This document shows positions 9,301 through 21,200 of a stretch of DNA of 27,204 nt, piece after piece. Position numbers and translations under genes: made by a program. The DNA lies in assembly GCA_004335635.1 (NCBI GenBank), contig QAXH01000644.1:1-27204 (forward strand), written 5' to 3'. Below the pieces are notes generated by a model that made no database searches, was not told the DNA's origin, and was given only the letters and a program-made list of their open reading frames with translations. Source of the DNA: Chloromonas sp. AAM2 (lineage: Eukaryota > Chlorophyta > Chlorophyceae > Chlamydomonadales > Chlamydomonadaceae). Position 1 is the first letter of the stretch; the number at the start of each line of letters is the position of its first letter.

Positions 9301-12300
9301 CGATCCACTCTTTAGCCCCGTTCAGGCCTCACAGCCTACCAACAACACGTAGATGGTTTGGTCTTGTCTTTCATTAAGAGAGGCCTAGCAGGCGCCGCTG
9401 GGTTTGACTTATAACCATCGTGCCACCTTGCACCGCAGGTGAATCAGACGCTGCCACTTGGGCTGCACTGCTGTCTGAGCTGCCCCAAATGAGACAGGAC
9501 ATCGAGCAGGACATTGCCAGCGGTGCAGCGCCCGGGTCCACTGCACAACAGCCTGCTGTGCCGCAATCCAGCCAGCAACAGCAGCCTGCAAACAGCCCAC
9601 ACAACCACAACCAACAGAAGCAGATGCCTGCCCCGCCCCAGACATCGCCGCAAGCGCAAGCATCCAGCAGTGAACTCTCTCCTGCCAGCCCGAGCAGCCC
9701 TGCCTCAGACCATGCATCCAGAACCAGGTCGTACTACTCAGTCAGCGAGGAGAGCAGTGGGGTGTCGTTCAACCCCTCCTTCGCCCCCTTTGAAGGCGAG
9801 GAGCCCATGCCTCTCGACCCATTGGAAGCGTACTACGCATCGGCGGGTGCGCAGGACAGCAGGACAGACCGGGCGGGCGGGAGCGTGCCACCCAAGACAG
9901 CTGTGGACGTAAGTCACGTGTGACACTGCCTACAAGGCGCTTGGGGCTGCCAGAAAGCTTGCAGGGAGCTACAGTGCCAGGCTGTCCAGTGCAGGGCGCA
10001 GTCAGTGTTGCAATGCTAGTCCAAGCCCGTTGTCGAAGACTGCCTGTTGGCTCTGTGCAATGCGTGCACAGTGGCAGATGGGTCTGGATGTGCATCATGG
10101 TCAGAAGTAACACCGTACTCAGCTTTAAAATTGCCAGATTACACTTTCCTAATGAACGGCAAGCATGCACAACAGTCCGCTGGGTGCGATTTGGATTCTG
10201 TGAAAAGCAAACATGCATCGCCTGTTTTCGTACAGCTGGTTAGTGAGTGCGCCTGGCCAGTGTCACAGCTTGCACGCTTTCTGTTGTTGCCTGTGCAGAG
10301 CCGTCCTCCGCACATGGAGCAGGGCGACATGGGAGGTTTCTTCATGGAGACGCTGCATGCAGCGCTGATGCGTGCTGGCTTTGATTCCTCGTTTAGGTAC
10401 GCAGTGTTGTGTGTGTGTCGCTTGGCATCAGCAGCAATCTGGCATATCAGAAGACCAACCACGTGCATATCAGTGCACAGGAAGAACCCTTCAGGTTATG
10501 CTGGCATCTGTGGGCGCGTGCTTGTTGCCATGGGCCTCAAAACTTACAAGACATTCAACCGCCGCTGTGTGTTGAATGGCTTGGAATGGGCAGAAAAACA
10601 AAAAATGGCCACTGCATGTTGGGCAGAATAAAAACAACAGTGGGCCGGTGGTGCGACAGCATGCCTGGGAAAGGAATGCATCCGCGTCTTGACAGTTTGC
10701 TGGAAGGCTGTGCCTTGGGTTCGATTTAAAAGGTCGTTTCTTTGAACGTGACGTGAGTGCCTGCAGAGAGATGGACATGCAGGAGTTTGGTGCATGCACG
10801 ACTGCAGCTGTGGCTGCATTCCAATCCGCTCGACAGCTGCCAGACACCGGTGCGTGCCTGGTGTTATGTCAACATCCTCGTGGTGGTGGCATAGTATGCA
10901 TGTGTCTTTGTGCGCCTGCCGCTGCAGACCTTTGAGGACTCCAGAAGTGTGTGAAACCTTGTCTCATAGGAACAGCGTCAATCAGGCCCCCTTACGTAGC
11001 TGTGACTGTGTGTCGCTTGTGTTTTCCCAGGGCGGGTTGATGACGCCACGTGGGCCCTCCTGCTGCGAGACGAACCCGACCTGAGGAGCGCGTTCATTGC
11101 CGCCGTGGCGTTGGGACAGGAGCAGCCGACAGCGGCCGCGCCCCCGGGCCCGCTGCCTGTCAGCAGCGGCAGCGCACTCATCAACGGCAATGGCCTCGGG
11201 CGCACAGCGGCGATTGATAGCAAGGACCCTCCCCAGGGCCAGGGAGCGTCGCAGTCAGCGCCCCGCACTGCCCAGGACGTCACACCGAGCAGACAGGACG
11301 AGGCAGCAGCTTCTGTCAGTGCACCTGAGAGCGAATCGCAAGCAAGCTCAGAAAGTGACCCGGTGCGTCACTCGAGCAGCTGTGCTGCTTACTCCGTGAT
11401 CAAGGGTTGCAAACCCACCTGTGGTGGTGCAGGTGTGCTTGGGTCGCGGCTGTTGCTTGAACCACCAGTTACCTCACACTCACTTGCTCACTCACTCACT
11501 CACTCACTTGCTCACTCACTCACTCACACACTTGCTCACTCACTCGCTCGCTCACTCACTCGCCCACTCACTCGCTCATTCACTCACTCACTCGCCCACC
11601 CACTCGCTCGCCCACTCGCTCACCCACTCACTCGCCCACTCGCTCACCCACTCGCTCACCCACTCACTCGCTCACTCGCTCACCCACTCACTCACTCACT
11701 CACTTGCACACTCACTCACTCACTCACTCACTCACTTGCACACTCGCTCACTCACTCACTCGGGCTTGGGCTACCCCATGGAACAACTAGCACTGCATGA
11801 CGTAACCAGTCACCGCATGGGCTGACCCCGATCCCAACCCAGCCATGTTGTCTGACCTGCAGCCCCATGCCGTCACGCTCTCACCTCGATGTCCTTAACT
11901 CTTCTGCACCTTCACATGTCCTTCACAGTTCAGCAGCAAAAGGTCCTTACCAGGCACGTCCTCCTGGTATTACAGGCCACTTTGCCGGGCATAAAGTCTT
12001 ACCTGCAGCCCATGCCGTTGTGCTCTAGCACTGGCTCATCTTCACCTTTCTGCACCTTGACAAGCGCTCCAACCGTTTAACGAGCATGTGCTCTCTGCCC
12101 ACCTGTGTGACCGCATGCTCCTGGTATTGCAGAGCACTTTGCCAGTTCTGTGTGCGGGAGCTGACGACATCCTTTGGGTCAGTCGTCTGCACCGCGCGCT
12201 CATCAGCAACGGCTTCCACCCCTCCGAGGACGACTGCGAGGACTGGGTGTTCGGCCCAGCCACACAAGAAGCAGTCATGACGGCACAGGCCAGCGCAGGA

Positions 12301-13886
12301 ATCGATGAAACTGGTGAGTACCCGGTGATGGCCAAGGACGAAGCAAGCTTGTTGCTATCTGACCCTGCGTGTTTCGTTTTTGAACAAACCTGCAACTCGA
12401 ACGATTTATTTGGGTTTGGTAGCAACCCAGCCTTCACCATGTACACTAGGTCTGGGTGCAACTGTGTTCCGTTTGATGCGTTCCGTTTGTTGCAACTGCT
12501 GTGTTCTCAAGATTGTGAGCGGGACCCAAGGGCTAGCATGGGCCGTCTGCTAATGAGGACAGTGTTTGACAGATGAGTTTGAAAGGGTCAAGGCTGGCGC
12601 AATGGGCAGTCAAGCCTATGCCTCAGTGAGGGAGTCCAAACGAGCACGTGTGTGTGCACTTTATCACTGCCATGAACAAACCATGATACACAGTCAAGGA
12701 CAAGCGCACTGTTGTTTTGTCGCACAGGTATTGTGTGTGCTGCCACCTGGCAGTGGTTGCTGCGGGACACGCACGACCCCTTGAGGCTGGAGGTCGAGGC
12801 GGCAGTGGGGCCGTGGGGAACATGGGGACAGGCGACCGCAGCCGCCAGCAAGCCACAAGCAAATGAGCCCTTGGCCAGCACAGCCAGGGACACTGCACCC
12901 ACAATACCTGTTTCCTCTCCATGGCCTGTGTTGATGGACGGGGAGGGTGGCAGCGCAGTGGGGCTGATGCAGCGGGCGTTGGCGGTGGCGGGGTACCACT
13001 GCGGGGACGACGAACCGCGCTGGTGGCAGTTCGGATCAGACACCCTCAACGCACTGCGCACTTTCCAGGTGCTTGTATACTCTGCACGTGCAGTACCAGT
13101 TGTGTGTTGTGTTGAATCATGCAGTCACGTCGCTGTTGTTGCGTTGTTGTCGTGTGCTCAGGCTTGAACAGTCCTGGATGGTCAGTTATGCAGGCAAGGG
13201 TTCATTTGCTGGCACCATGTCATAGTTGCCTTGCTCTTTGAATTGCATGGGACCACAGACACACAAATCAAATCAATACTCACACAAGCAACCATCACTT
13301 TAATCAGGGCGGCCAGGGCACATTCATGTCGTCTCCCCTGCGCGGCATGCAGGCATGTTCAAGCCTTCCAGAAACAGGTGTGTGCGACCAGGCCACGTGG
13401 CAAGCGCTATTGAAGGCCATGGGCGTGCAAGTCGGCAGCCCGGACGAGCTGCGATCCCACTTTGTGGTGAGCATGGCCGCAGCAAGTCCTAGGACTCTTT
13501 CGCATTCTGCAGTATGCCATGCAGGGAGGGAACAAGCGCGCACACAGAATAACTGCGTGAAATCAGTACCTACGCAAGTATGCACCTAGTGACAATTGCT
13601 ACAATATCTGGCACCTACCTGAGTAGAGAAAGAGAGAATAATCTTTGCCTTTCAGATAAGCTCAATAAATTGATGATTTTTGAGCATCTCTGGGGAAGCG
13701 TGTGTGATATCTGAGGCCTTGCCATGTGCTTCGCGTGGCAATCTCTGAGCTTTAGCATGTCCCTGCCTGTTGTAGGAGTCCTCGGATGAAGAGGACAGCT
13801 TTGACGACCTGACTACTGCCCAGCAGCAAGGCCGTGTGTGGCTGCTGGGCGAGCAGCGGTGGGAGCAGCGTGGGAAGGGCAAATGA
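6352..13886 (+). CDS. Four-module peptidoglycan-binding-like (PGB_1) protein, 14 exons
   Basis: Exons: 6352-6615, 6843-6925, 7139-7200, 7701-8188, 8571-8678, 9032-9104, 9439-9908, 10299-10396, 10767-10849, 11031-11362, 12133-12313, 12728-13068, 13353-13466, 13776-13886. All join in frame, about 935 aa. Four PGB_1-like modules of about 60 aa lie near 310-372, 529-587, 700-757 and 822-886, each with a W/F..LH-AL..G start, FG..T..A...Q, L..TG and ATW..LL. Long Gln/Pro/Ser linkers separate them. The first 75 or so residues from ATG 6352 lack Asp and Glu and are rich in Arg, Ser and Ala, like a plastid or mitochondrial transit peptide; ATG 6469 is an alternative start. Exons 2-3 look coiled-coil (VATRQQVDRLL). 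The acidic C terminus SSDEEDSFDDL ends in VWLLGEQRW. Organelle targeting plus PGB recalls plant pTAC5-type proteins, but I cannot confirm this; the ligand is unknown. Exons 1-3 are the least certain part. Confidence 0.8.
6720..6740. repeat. Palindrome of GCATGCAT motifs in intron 1
   Basis: TGCATGCAT and ATGCATGCA form a perfect 9-bp inverted repeat around the 3-base spacer GAA. Further GCATGC or CATGC motifs follow within 60 bp (near 6754 and beyond), all inside intron 1 of the PGB-repeat gene. The motif is self-complementary and could be a transcription-factor site cluster or chance low complexity. Confidence 0.4.
11478..11763 (+). repeat. Long CACT/CGCT tetranucleotide array in an intron
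   Basis: About 285 bp of imperfect ACTC repeats with variants (GCTC, CCAC, TTGC) fill the first half of intron 10 of the PGB-repeat gene (11363-12132). Because the period is 4, it stays open in more than one frame and yields artificial Ser-Leu-Thr-His/Ala-rich translations. The donor GTGCGTCA at 11363 and the acceptor before 12133 join two exons with good module homology, so the array is intronic. Confidence 0.85.
11855..12147 (+). repeat. Tandem duplication covering an intron end and exon start
   Basis: Two diverged copies of about 145-157 bp lie side by side. ACCTGCAGCCCCATGCCG at 11855 reappears as ACCTGCAGCCCATGCCG at 12001, TTCTGCACCTT recurs in both, and CTCCTGGTATTACAG at 11961-11975 reappears as CTCCTGGTATTGCAG at 12118-12132. 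The second copy carries the real acceptor and the first bases of exon 11; the first copy is an intronic duplicate of that acceptor with similar downstream bases (CACTTTGCC). Confidence 0.7.
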
Positions 13887-13987
13887 ACCGTATACAAAGT
13901 GGCCATTGGCTAGCAAGGTGCAATGATACGAGAGCTCAGGGTCAAATGGTCACCAACTTCAAGTGGCCATTGCTTTATTTAGATCAA

Positions 13988-13992
13988 TGTAA
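13988..13992 (+). terminator. Probable TGTAA poly(A) signal of the PGB-repeat gene
   Basis: TGTAA, the usual poly(A) signal of chlamydomonadalean algae, lies 102 nt after the stop codon at 13884-13886. No earlier TGTAA follows the stop. A 3' UTR of about 120 nt would be short but possible. Confidence 0.5.
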
Positions 13993-15226
13993 CATCCACC
14001 AGGCAGTGCGAAACCTGCAACATACACCTTCTATCTTTCCTTATTCCTATTCATGGATCATCTTTAGTCTACTCCTGCCAGTCATTGGAAAGGTAGCTGC
14101 GAACTCCGACCTCCAGCTTGCTTTACAGACAGATGTCGTAATGACCTGGTGACAGAGTATTGCACAGACGGCAAGCTGACGGTTCTGATGCAGAGCCAGA
14201 CTTGCTCGGAGTGAGGCGCATGGGTGCCGTGCAACATATGTCAGTTGCCATTACCAGCCTCATGCACGGGTTGAGGAAGAACATCATTGTGTTTATGAGT
14301 CAGCCTGTGGGTATGTGTTCCATGGCCCTGACTAACCAGGCCCTACTGCACTCGGTGCGCCAGAGACTGATGTTTTATGATGTATTAAAACAATGTGCCA
14401 TTCATAATCATGTGCCTAGAAACAACATCCTGGGCGTCAGCTTACCGGTGCTGATGAGTCACCATTAACCTGCAGCAACAAGATGCAACAGGTGCGCTCT
14501 CAGGAGTCAAACAGGACTACGGACTGAAACACCCAGGCACGCCATACATTGTCCAACCTGGCCTATCGAACCTTTGTATGTCACATGCAACTGATGCAAC
14601 CTTCATGTTGCATGCCGTCGTGGTCATAGCTTGCATGACATAGTTGTCATAGGACAGCAAAGATACAGTCCTTGCAGGCCCTACGACGGAATGCCTTCGC
14701 TCCGTCAGGCCGTGCGACGGAGTGCCTTCGCTTGTCCCAGTTCTTTTTGTCTTGGGCAACTGGCTCATCGGACCAATCGCTTGACCGGTTGCTTCACGGG
14801 CCCGTCGATGTTTGCAAAGTTCAACAACGAGCTTCCAAAGACTTGCCACAGTTGCACTACTCACTGGCCAAGCGGCCGCAAAAATAAAGCGGTACAAGCG
14901 AACTAAGACAAGCTAAGCAGCAGTTGAGTCGTTTTGTTCAACCAGGGAGCGCGCCTTCGAGTGGATCAAGAACCCAAGACGGAAGTGGTAAAGGCGAGTT
15001 GTAAAGGTGAGCGGTTAATGCATGATTAAAATTGATATTTATTGGTTTATTTTGAGATTATCAATTTATTTTGATAAAAAATATTCTCGCTCATTGCTCT
15101 CTTGCGTCAGCCGCGTCCTTGGCGCATTCTGGCCATGCGCCAGTCAGTCTGAGCAGTGTGTTGGATTTACTGCATCACCTGAATTACGTGTGACTGGCGG
15201 TTGGCGGTCCTTTCAGCCAGAGCCAC
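13993..15226. other. Intergenic region with tandem repeat and AT-rich patch
   Basis: No gene is supported between the PGB-repeat gene and the kinase gene. 14160-14500 has no recognised motif. 14675-14735 holds two imperfect copies of a unit of about 30 bp containing CGACGGA.TGCCTTCGCT. The open frame at 14672-14887 passes through it and has no recognised domain. At 15017-15095 the composition drops sharply to very AT-rich, with a 7-bp inverted repeat TTATCAA/TTGATAA around TTTATT. The kinase promoter should lie at the right end. Confidence 0.4.
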
Positions 15227-15295
15227 ATGAAGGGTACATCGCGGCTACACCTCTCCACATGCCAATCCCGCCACGATCGCCGTGCACGACGCAGC

Positions 15296-18200
15296 ATGCG
15301 AGACAGCTATCGCAAGGCCTGGATTGTGGCCCTAGCCACATCGGTCATCATACCACTTTCCCTGGCGTATGAGGACACAAGCGTTGCCCAGCCATTCGAA
15401 CTTGAGGCGGCATGGAGCCAGGCGCTTGTGAAAGGCCCGTTGCAACGTGCCGAGCTGTTGAGCGCTTTTAAACCCCTGCACGGTGAGTCACTGGATCATG
15501 CGCTTCGCATCGCAGCGTTCATGTAACAGCACGCTCGGGCACAGTTTGTAGTGCGGGGCCGTGTCGGTCCGAGGCGTATTCTGCCGATGCACAAAAAGGC
15601 GGGCTGGCATTTTTGTCGGTAACTGTGGTTGCAGAGCCGACGCCTACGGTTCAAGTGTTCCTGGTGGATGTACCAGCTGGGATGCACGTTGTCCGAGGCA
15701 ACATAAGCGTGGGGCCAGGGCAGCTGCTGATACTCCAAGGAGTGGGTGGGCTTCTTGACAACACCGCCAACAACACACAGCAAGTCCCCTTGTCGTCTTT
15801 GGTCGTGACGAGCGACAGCACCGCAAGCATTTTGATCCTGGAAGGTATGCCGCAGCACATTGCACATCAAGCACGTGCACAGATGCAGCCTGCGCGGCTG
15901 GATGCAGACGCACGTTGGATGAAGCAGCAGTGCCTTTCCTCTAGGCAGGTTTACAATTCTTGCATGCTTTGTGGGTGAGGTGAATCTATAAGGCAGGTCT
16001 TGTACAAAGCCAGGTCTTGAAATCTGTGTGCGAGGAGAACAAACCGTCAAACATGAAGATTCTGTGTGATTGCACTCGTAAACGAGCTGTGAACTGCTCT
16101 ATGGCATGGCATGCAGGAGGAGCCTTGCATGTGAGAGACATGGCCTTGATTGGTCCTGCATTTGAGGCTCTGGATGCAACCATCAGCCTTGTCCCAAAGT
16201 TTTTCCGCATCCCCTCCCCTTCCTGGGTGGCGGAGCTGGTCGTGGATCGAGTTGCAATCATTTTGGAGGACTGCCGCAAGCTTGAAGCCTTCCAGAACTA
16301 CGTGTGTGGCATGCTGTTGCCTGACAGCGGACTCCCTTGGCTTACGGTGAGCCTGCCAGCGATCGTGTCACCATCCTTTGTGTTAATGCGTGTTATGCTG
16401 CCCGCAGAGAGCAATGCTGCCTCTTATATGAACAACCATGCTGCACTGAAGTACAATCATGGCATGGCAAAAACACGGTCGGAAATCAAAGCTGTTTGCG
16501 TCATTTATCACCACAACTTTGGTTGCTGGCTGAACGATGCATGCGTCATTTAAGCGTCAAGTTGGAGGGTACATCAGGATGTGTGCTGCCACAGCAATTT
16601 CACTATGTTAGCGGGTGTGGTTTTTGCAGGTCGAGAGCGAGCCTGGCTGGATGTTTCTCCACAAGCTGCAAGCAAACTCGGCCAATGTGTCGATCACCAG
16701 TGCTCTGTGGGCTTGCTCCTGGCCACCGCCGGTCCTGCAGCCCGCTCAAGAAGGCGGCAGTGTCAGTCCGTCCACCGCACCTAACGCACCATCCCTGTAC
16801 CAATCCAGTCTCTACGCAGCCAGCCTTCAGTGGTTGAGTCCCCCAGGGGACCGGTTTGGGGCCCGACCCGATTGGCCCATCCCGCCTTCGCTAACCTGCG
16901 TGACGCGGCGCGTCAACAGTGTGGGACAGTTGGAGAGGGCAGTGGTGGAGTTGCAAACGGTCAGCAGGCATCACGTCGTGATACAGGTCACTCGCAACCT
17001 CTCATTGCAGCTGGCAGATCCTGGAGCACTTTGGACCGCTGAAAACGTGGCGCTGCGCATATACCGCAACCTCACGTTGCTAGGCCAGCCGGTGAGTGAT
17101 GCGACTGACAGCTTGTTTGCTTGAGCTTCTTTCCTGCCCGCCTACAAGAGCATTGTGGAGCGAGCTCAGGCCTCAGAGAAGTAACTGCAGCTTTGCTTGC
17201 ATAGCGCACGAACTCGGCCTGACACGCCTTATCCTCCAAGTGCATCACTTGTTCTTACGGTCTTCTGGTCATGGTGGCGTTAGACGTCGCAACTTTGAAT
17301 GTACGTGTTATGTTTACATGACATGTGGATTAGTATCGATCAATGAATTTTATCGCAGCTTCCCCTTCCGCAAGTGACAGAGGTAGACTTCAGCAACCTG
17401 AACAACGTTTTCTGGGTGAATGAGACCTGTGGCCAGCTGCGCCTTTACCGCCTGACTCTGGTGAGCCGGGCTCCTCTGGTGCAGCAGTCGTGAGCTGCAG
17501 CGTGACTCTCACTGTTATTTTCAGTACTGGTTTGAAAACCATTCATTGTCGCTCAACTACCATTGTCATCCAGCCTGAGCGCTGGCACAAAGAGCTTTGA
17601 ACTGTTTGTTGCCCGCTATACTGTCGCGATCCTGTCCACAAACTGAGGTTCCTGGCTGACTGTGATCATTTCCAAACAACTACGCCAGTTTACAAACGTG
17701 TAATAGCTGCCTTACAGGCGATGTAGCTGACATGTTTGATCGCAGGCAAATCTGCCATGCGGGCCCAAGGCTTCGTACCCTGCCAACCTATTTTCGGAGA
17801 TGATGTGGTCGGTGGTATGGAACAGGTGAGGTGGCACGGCAATGTAAAGTGGGCTTGATACCGGTGAGTTCATCTACCAAATGACTGATGCAGCCATAGG
17901 ACTTGGTGTCTGGCATTTGCTTCAGGTTGCATGCCAGTGGGTTACACCCTTGCTTGAACCAACCAAACCCCTTGAATACCCAAGTGACACAGTCCCTCCC
18001 AAAACGGTCGCAGGTGATAGTATATAAGATTACCATGTGTGTGTGTGTGTGTGCAAGGGCGTCAGGATATGTTAGACAGATGTTTTACAGGCCGTTCTGT
18101 ATGTTGTTCCCATTGTTTTGCCATGCCCTTCGTGTTAGATCCAGAACCTTCCAACTTTGCAACCGTTGCCTTGAATCACACAGGATCCAAGCTGGCACGT

Positions 18201-21200
18201 CCCGCATCTTTGTGGAGGTAGTCAACAGTACCATGGTGACTGCAGAGGTGCGATCTCTTGTTGTCTTGAACCACGGTGGGCAACGTCCAGTGGCTGTCAT
18301 GGCTCCACTCACAGTATGCCTTCTCATGAATGTCCTCCAACCTGCCTCAGTGTTTGTTTGCAGTACTTGACGAGGGGGTCTTGCCAAGGGACATGCTGCA
18401 ACTTGCTGGCTGCAATAACATGCAACCAACATGGGACTGCTCATCGGCCCTTGGGGCAGGTCGGGCAGGTTGTCTACTCCCGAAACATGTCCATAGCGCA
18501 CCAACCATTTTACTGTGTCTGTCCTGTCCACTGGTCACTGGGTTTGATTCGTGTTCCACTGCCTGTGTTCAGGACGGCTTTGACTACCGGAGGTACTGGG
18601 CGCGCATCCGCAGCAGCCCAGACCCCCGGGAGCGCGCCCGTGGCATGTGGCAACACACCCTGATCATGGAGGGCAACCTGTCAAAGGTGAGTTTCAGAAC
18701 GGAAAAGAATTTCCTTGAAAGAGCCTGTCTGTAGCCTGATTTCACTGTTTGGAGATCCGACTGAAATTAAGCCTGGAAATTGCGGAATTCTTAGTCAGAA
18801 TTTCTGGTTTTTGAAACTAAACACATGGTCAGTACCAAGCGCACGTGACGTACAGTCTGGGCATGTCACTTCTTTCCTCTGCTTGTTGATTGTTTGTTGA
18901 GGCCAATGCCCACTTCTTGTTTTGCTGCCTTTTCTGTCGACGTGCCCGTGCTCAAGCACAACTATAAACGTGAGCAGATGCAGCTTTTACACAGCCATGT
19001 CAACAGTCTATTTGTAAGTGGGATGCATGCTCCAGCCTTGCATCTGCTTGGCGCACTGTGCCTAGCACAAAGATGCAAGGGCTTCTCGACCGGGCTTATG
19101 TCATGCAAGCCAGGAGCTTCTCACCCAACATCAGTTACAGCCGTTGCGCATCTTATTGTATCTTTATATATCCTTATGTATGTTATATCCTTCCTGTATC
19201 TTCCTGTTATGTTATGATGTATTGCGCTGTGGTGCCACGTGTGAAAAGATTGCCTTGACCTTTTGCCGCAGGTTGCACCGAACGACAACCACACCATCAT
19301 ATATGAGAACCGCTGGGGCCAGGGCATTCGTTGGTGAGCACACAGCCTGCTACCAAAGCTTGCAGAGTAAACAGATATGATTAGGTGGTCTCTAATTCAT
19401 GACTTCCTTGTCTTGAAGGTGGGTTGGTAGGGTTGGCAGGTCCGGTATCCGGTCTGTATTCCAGGTGCCTCAGACCGCATTATACTTACGGCGATGCCGC
19501 GAGTGTTGTGCTTCCGTACTTCTCTGAAAGTTGTGCGATTTATCAATGCTGTCCGCGAGGGTTATGTGGCTGCCACATTTTCATTATTGCAGGAGAAATA
19601 TGTTGTTGACGGACCTGTCAGCAGTGGCCCCTAAGCGGCTGCCGCGCTCCGGCTGTGGCCTCAAGCTCCTGGTGCCGGGAGACGAGTACTTTCCCTATGT
19701 GAACATTACTCCCGTCTACAGCGCTCAGGAGCTGGCAATGAACCTGCAGCATCCGACCACCCCAGTGCTGATGCTTCTCACAAACGTTTCCATGTCGCCA
19801 ACAGCAAGCCAGCAGCAGCAGGCAAGTTCGATGCTCGATCTTGGCACCAACGGGCCTCCTGACCTGCCGATGGACCTAGCCGCAGCTGCAGCACGCAAGA
19901 CGATGAATCAGAGCACATGGTTGCCAGATGGGTCACGTGTCAGCGTCAGTCAACCTTTGACAATCCTGGGATGGGCCAAGGGCGCTACTGTCCTGGATCT
20001 AAACAACGCTGCTGGTCTGTTCATTCTGAACCTGGCTCACTCACAACAGGTACGGGACCATTCTCGGACTGACAGTGCAACAAAGGACAAGGTCTGGAGC
20101 TCTTTCATAGAATCAATACGTTGACAGTAAGAGTGCTAACCACAAGCTTGCAACAGTTGATAACTTGTTGTCACCAAGGCAGGCTGGGTGCCTGTTTTGA
20201 GCTGTGCAGTTATCTCTAAAGCGCCTAACCCTCGCTGGACTGGGTGCCGCTGCTCCCGGTCAGGAACCTGCCGAGCTTGCCAACGTCACATCCTCATTGT
20301 GGGCGTTTGACTTTGATAGGTGGGTCTGACAAATTCTTGTACAGCTGTCTTAACAGCCTGTATTCAAGCGGGTGGCGGCAGCAGGCAGCTGTTGTGAAAG
20401 GGAGGTTGATGCTGATCAAACAAACTTCAACCTGCTGCTGTCATTCTATTGTGCAACCATCAACTTGAAGCACCCCAATGTGCTCCACACCGGTTATCCT
20501 GGCAGTGATCGTAGCTGCTGAACCCTAACAGGGCCACTCTAACAGTTATTAACCAAAACAAGTGTGAATCACCTGCTTCAGCTGGGATCCAGTTGCAACT
20601 GAGTTTTAAAGTGCACGAGATAGTGTCTGTGGCCATGGCAAGCAATTGACTGGCACAAATGCGCAGGGGCCAGAGACAGCTTGCTTTACAGAATGTGACC
20701 ATGGTGCTGCCGGAGACTGAGCTGGCCAGATTGCAAACCATCAACGCCACAGTGCGGTCCGTGCCAGTCAGGCAGGGGCCACAGGGCTTCCGGCGGCTGA
20801 CCGCTCTGGGTGCTGGTGTGGATATCCCTGCGTCAGCCGGCGTGGTCGACCAATTCCAGTCCGATTGGATGTCTGGACAGGTGCGCCACAGCCCATGGCT
20901 GATGCGCGAGCCAGTGGGCATTTTCTCTGACATGTCATATCCTGGGCCATGGCATGAACCACAGCAACACCTGCTGCAAGCCAAGCGGTAGAGGTTGACC
21001 AAAGTGCAAGTAGCCAGCAGTATCCATAACCTCAGGAGGTGTGTAAACACTGTGCTCGTTCTTTGCTTGCAGGTACGCCAGAGCACACCAGCGATGCTGG
21101 AAATGGCCTCGGTCAACTACAGCGGCATTGAGGCGTCGGACATCGTTCTCACAACAACCCTCGACCCCCTGCTGGTGTCGCACAACAACATCACCGCGCC

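Noticed and set aside
11105..11825. Long plus-strand frames translating to Ser-Leu-Thr-His repeats, possible repeat protein
   Set aside because: A 4-bp microsatellite without stops produces these frames automatically. Good donor and acceptor sites on each side join exons of the PGB modules, so the array is intronic.
14631..14906. Open frames of 70-90 codons as a transposase fragment
   Set aside because: No catalytic motif or family resemblance could be seen; they only overlap the small tandem repeat.
20891..20991. Continuation of the kinase exon 12 frame beyond GTGCGCC
   Set aside because: The frame soon stops, while splicing at 20880 to 21073 keeps the frame and the ectodomain pattern.
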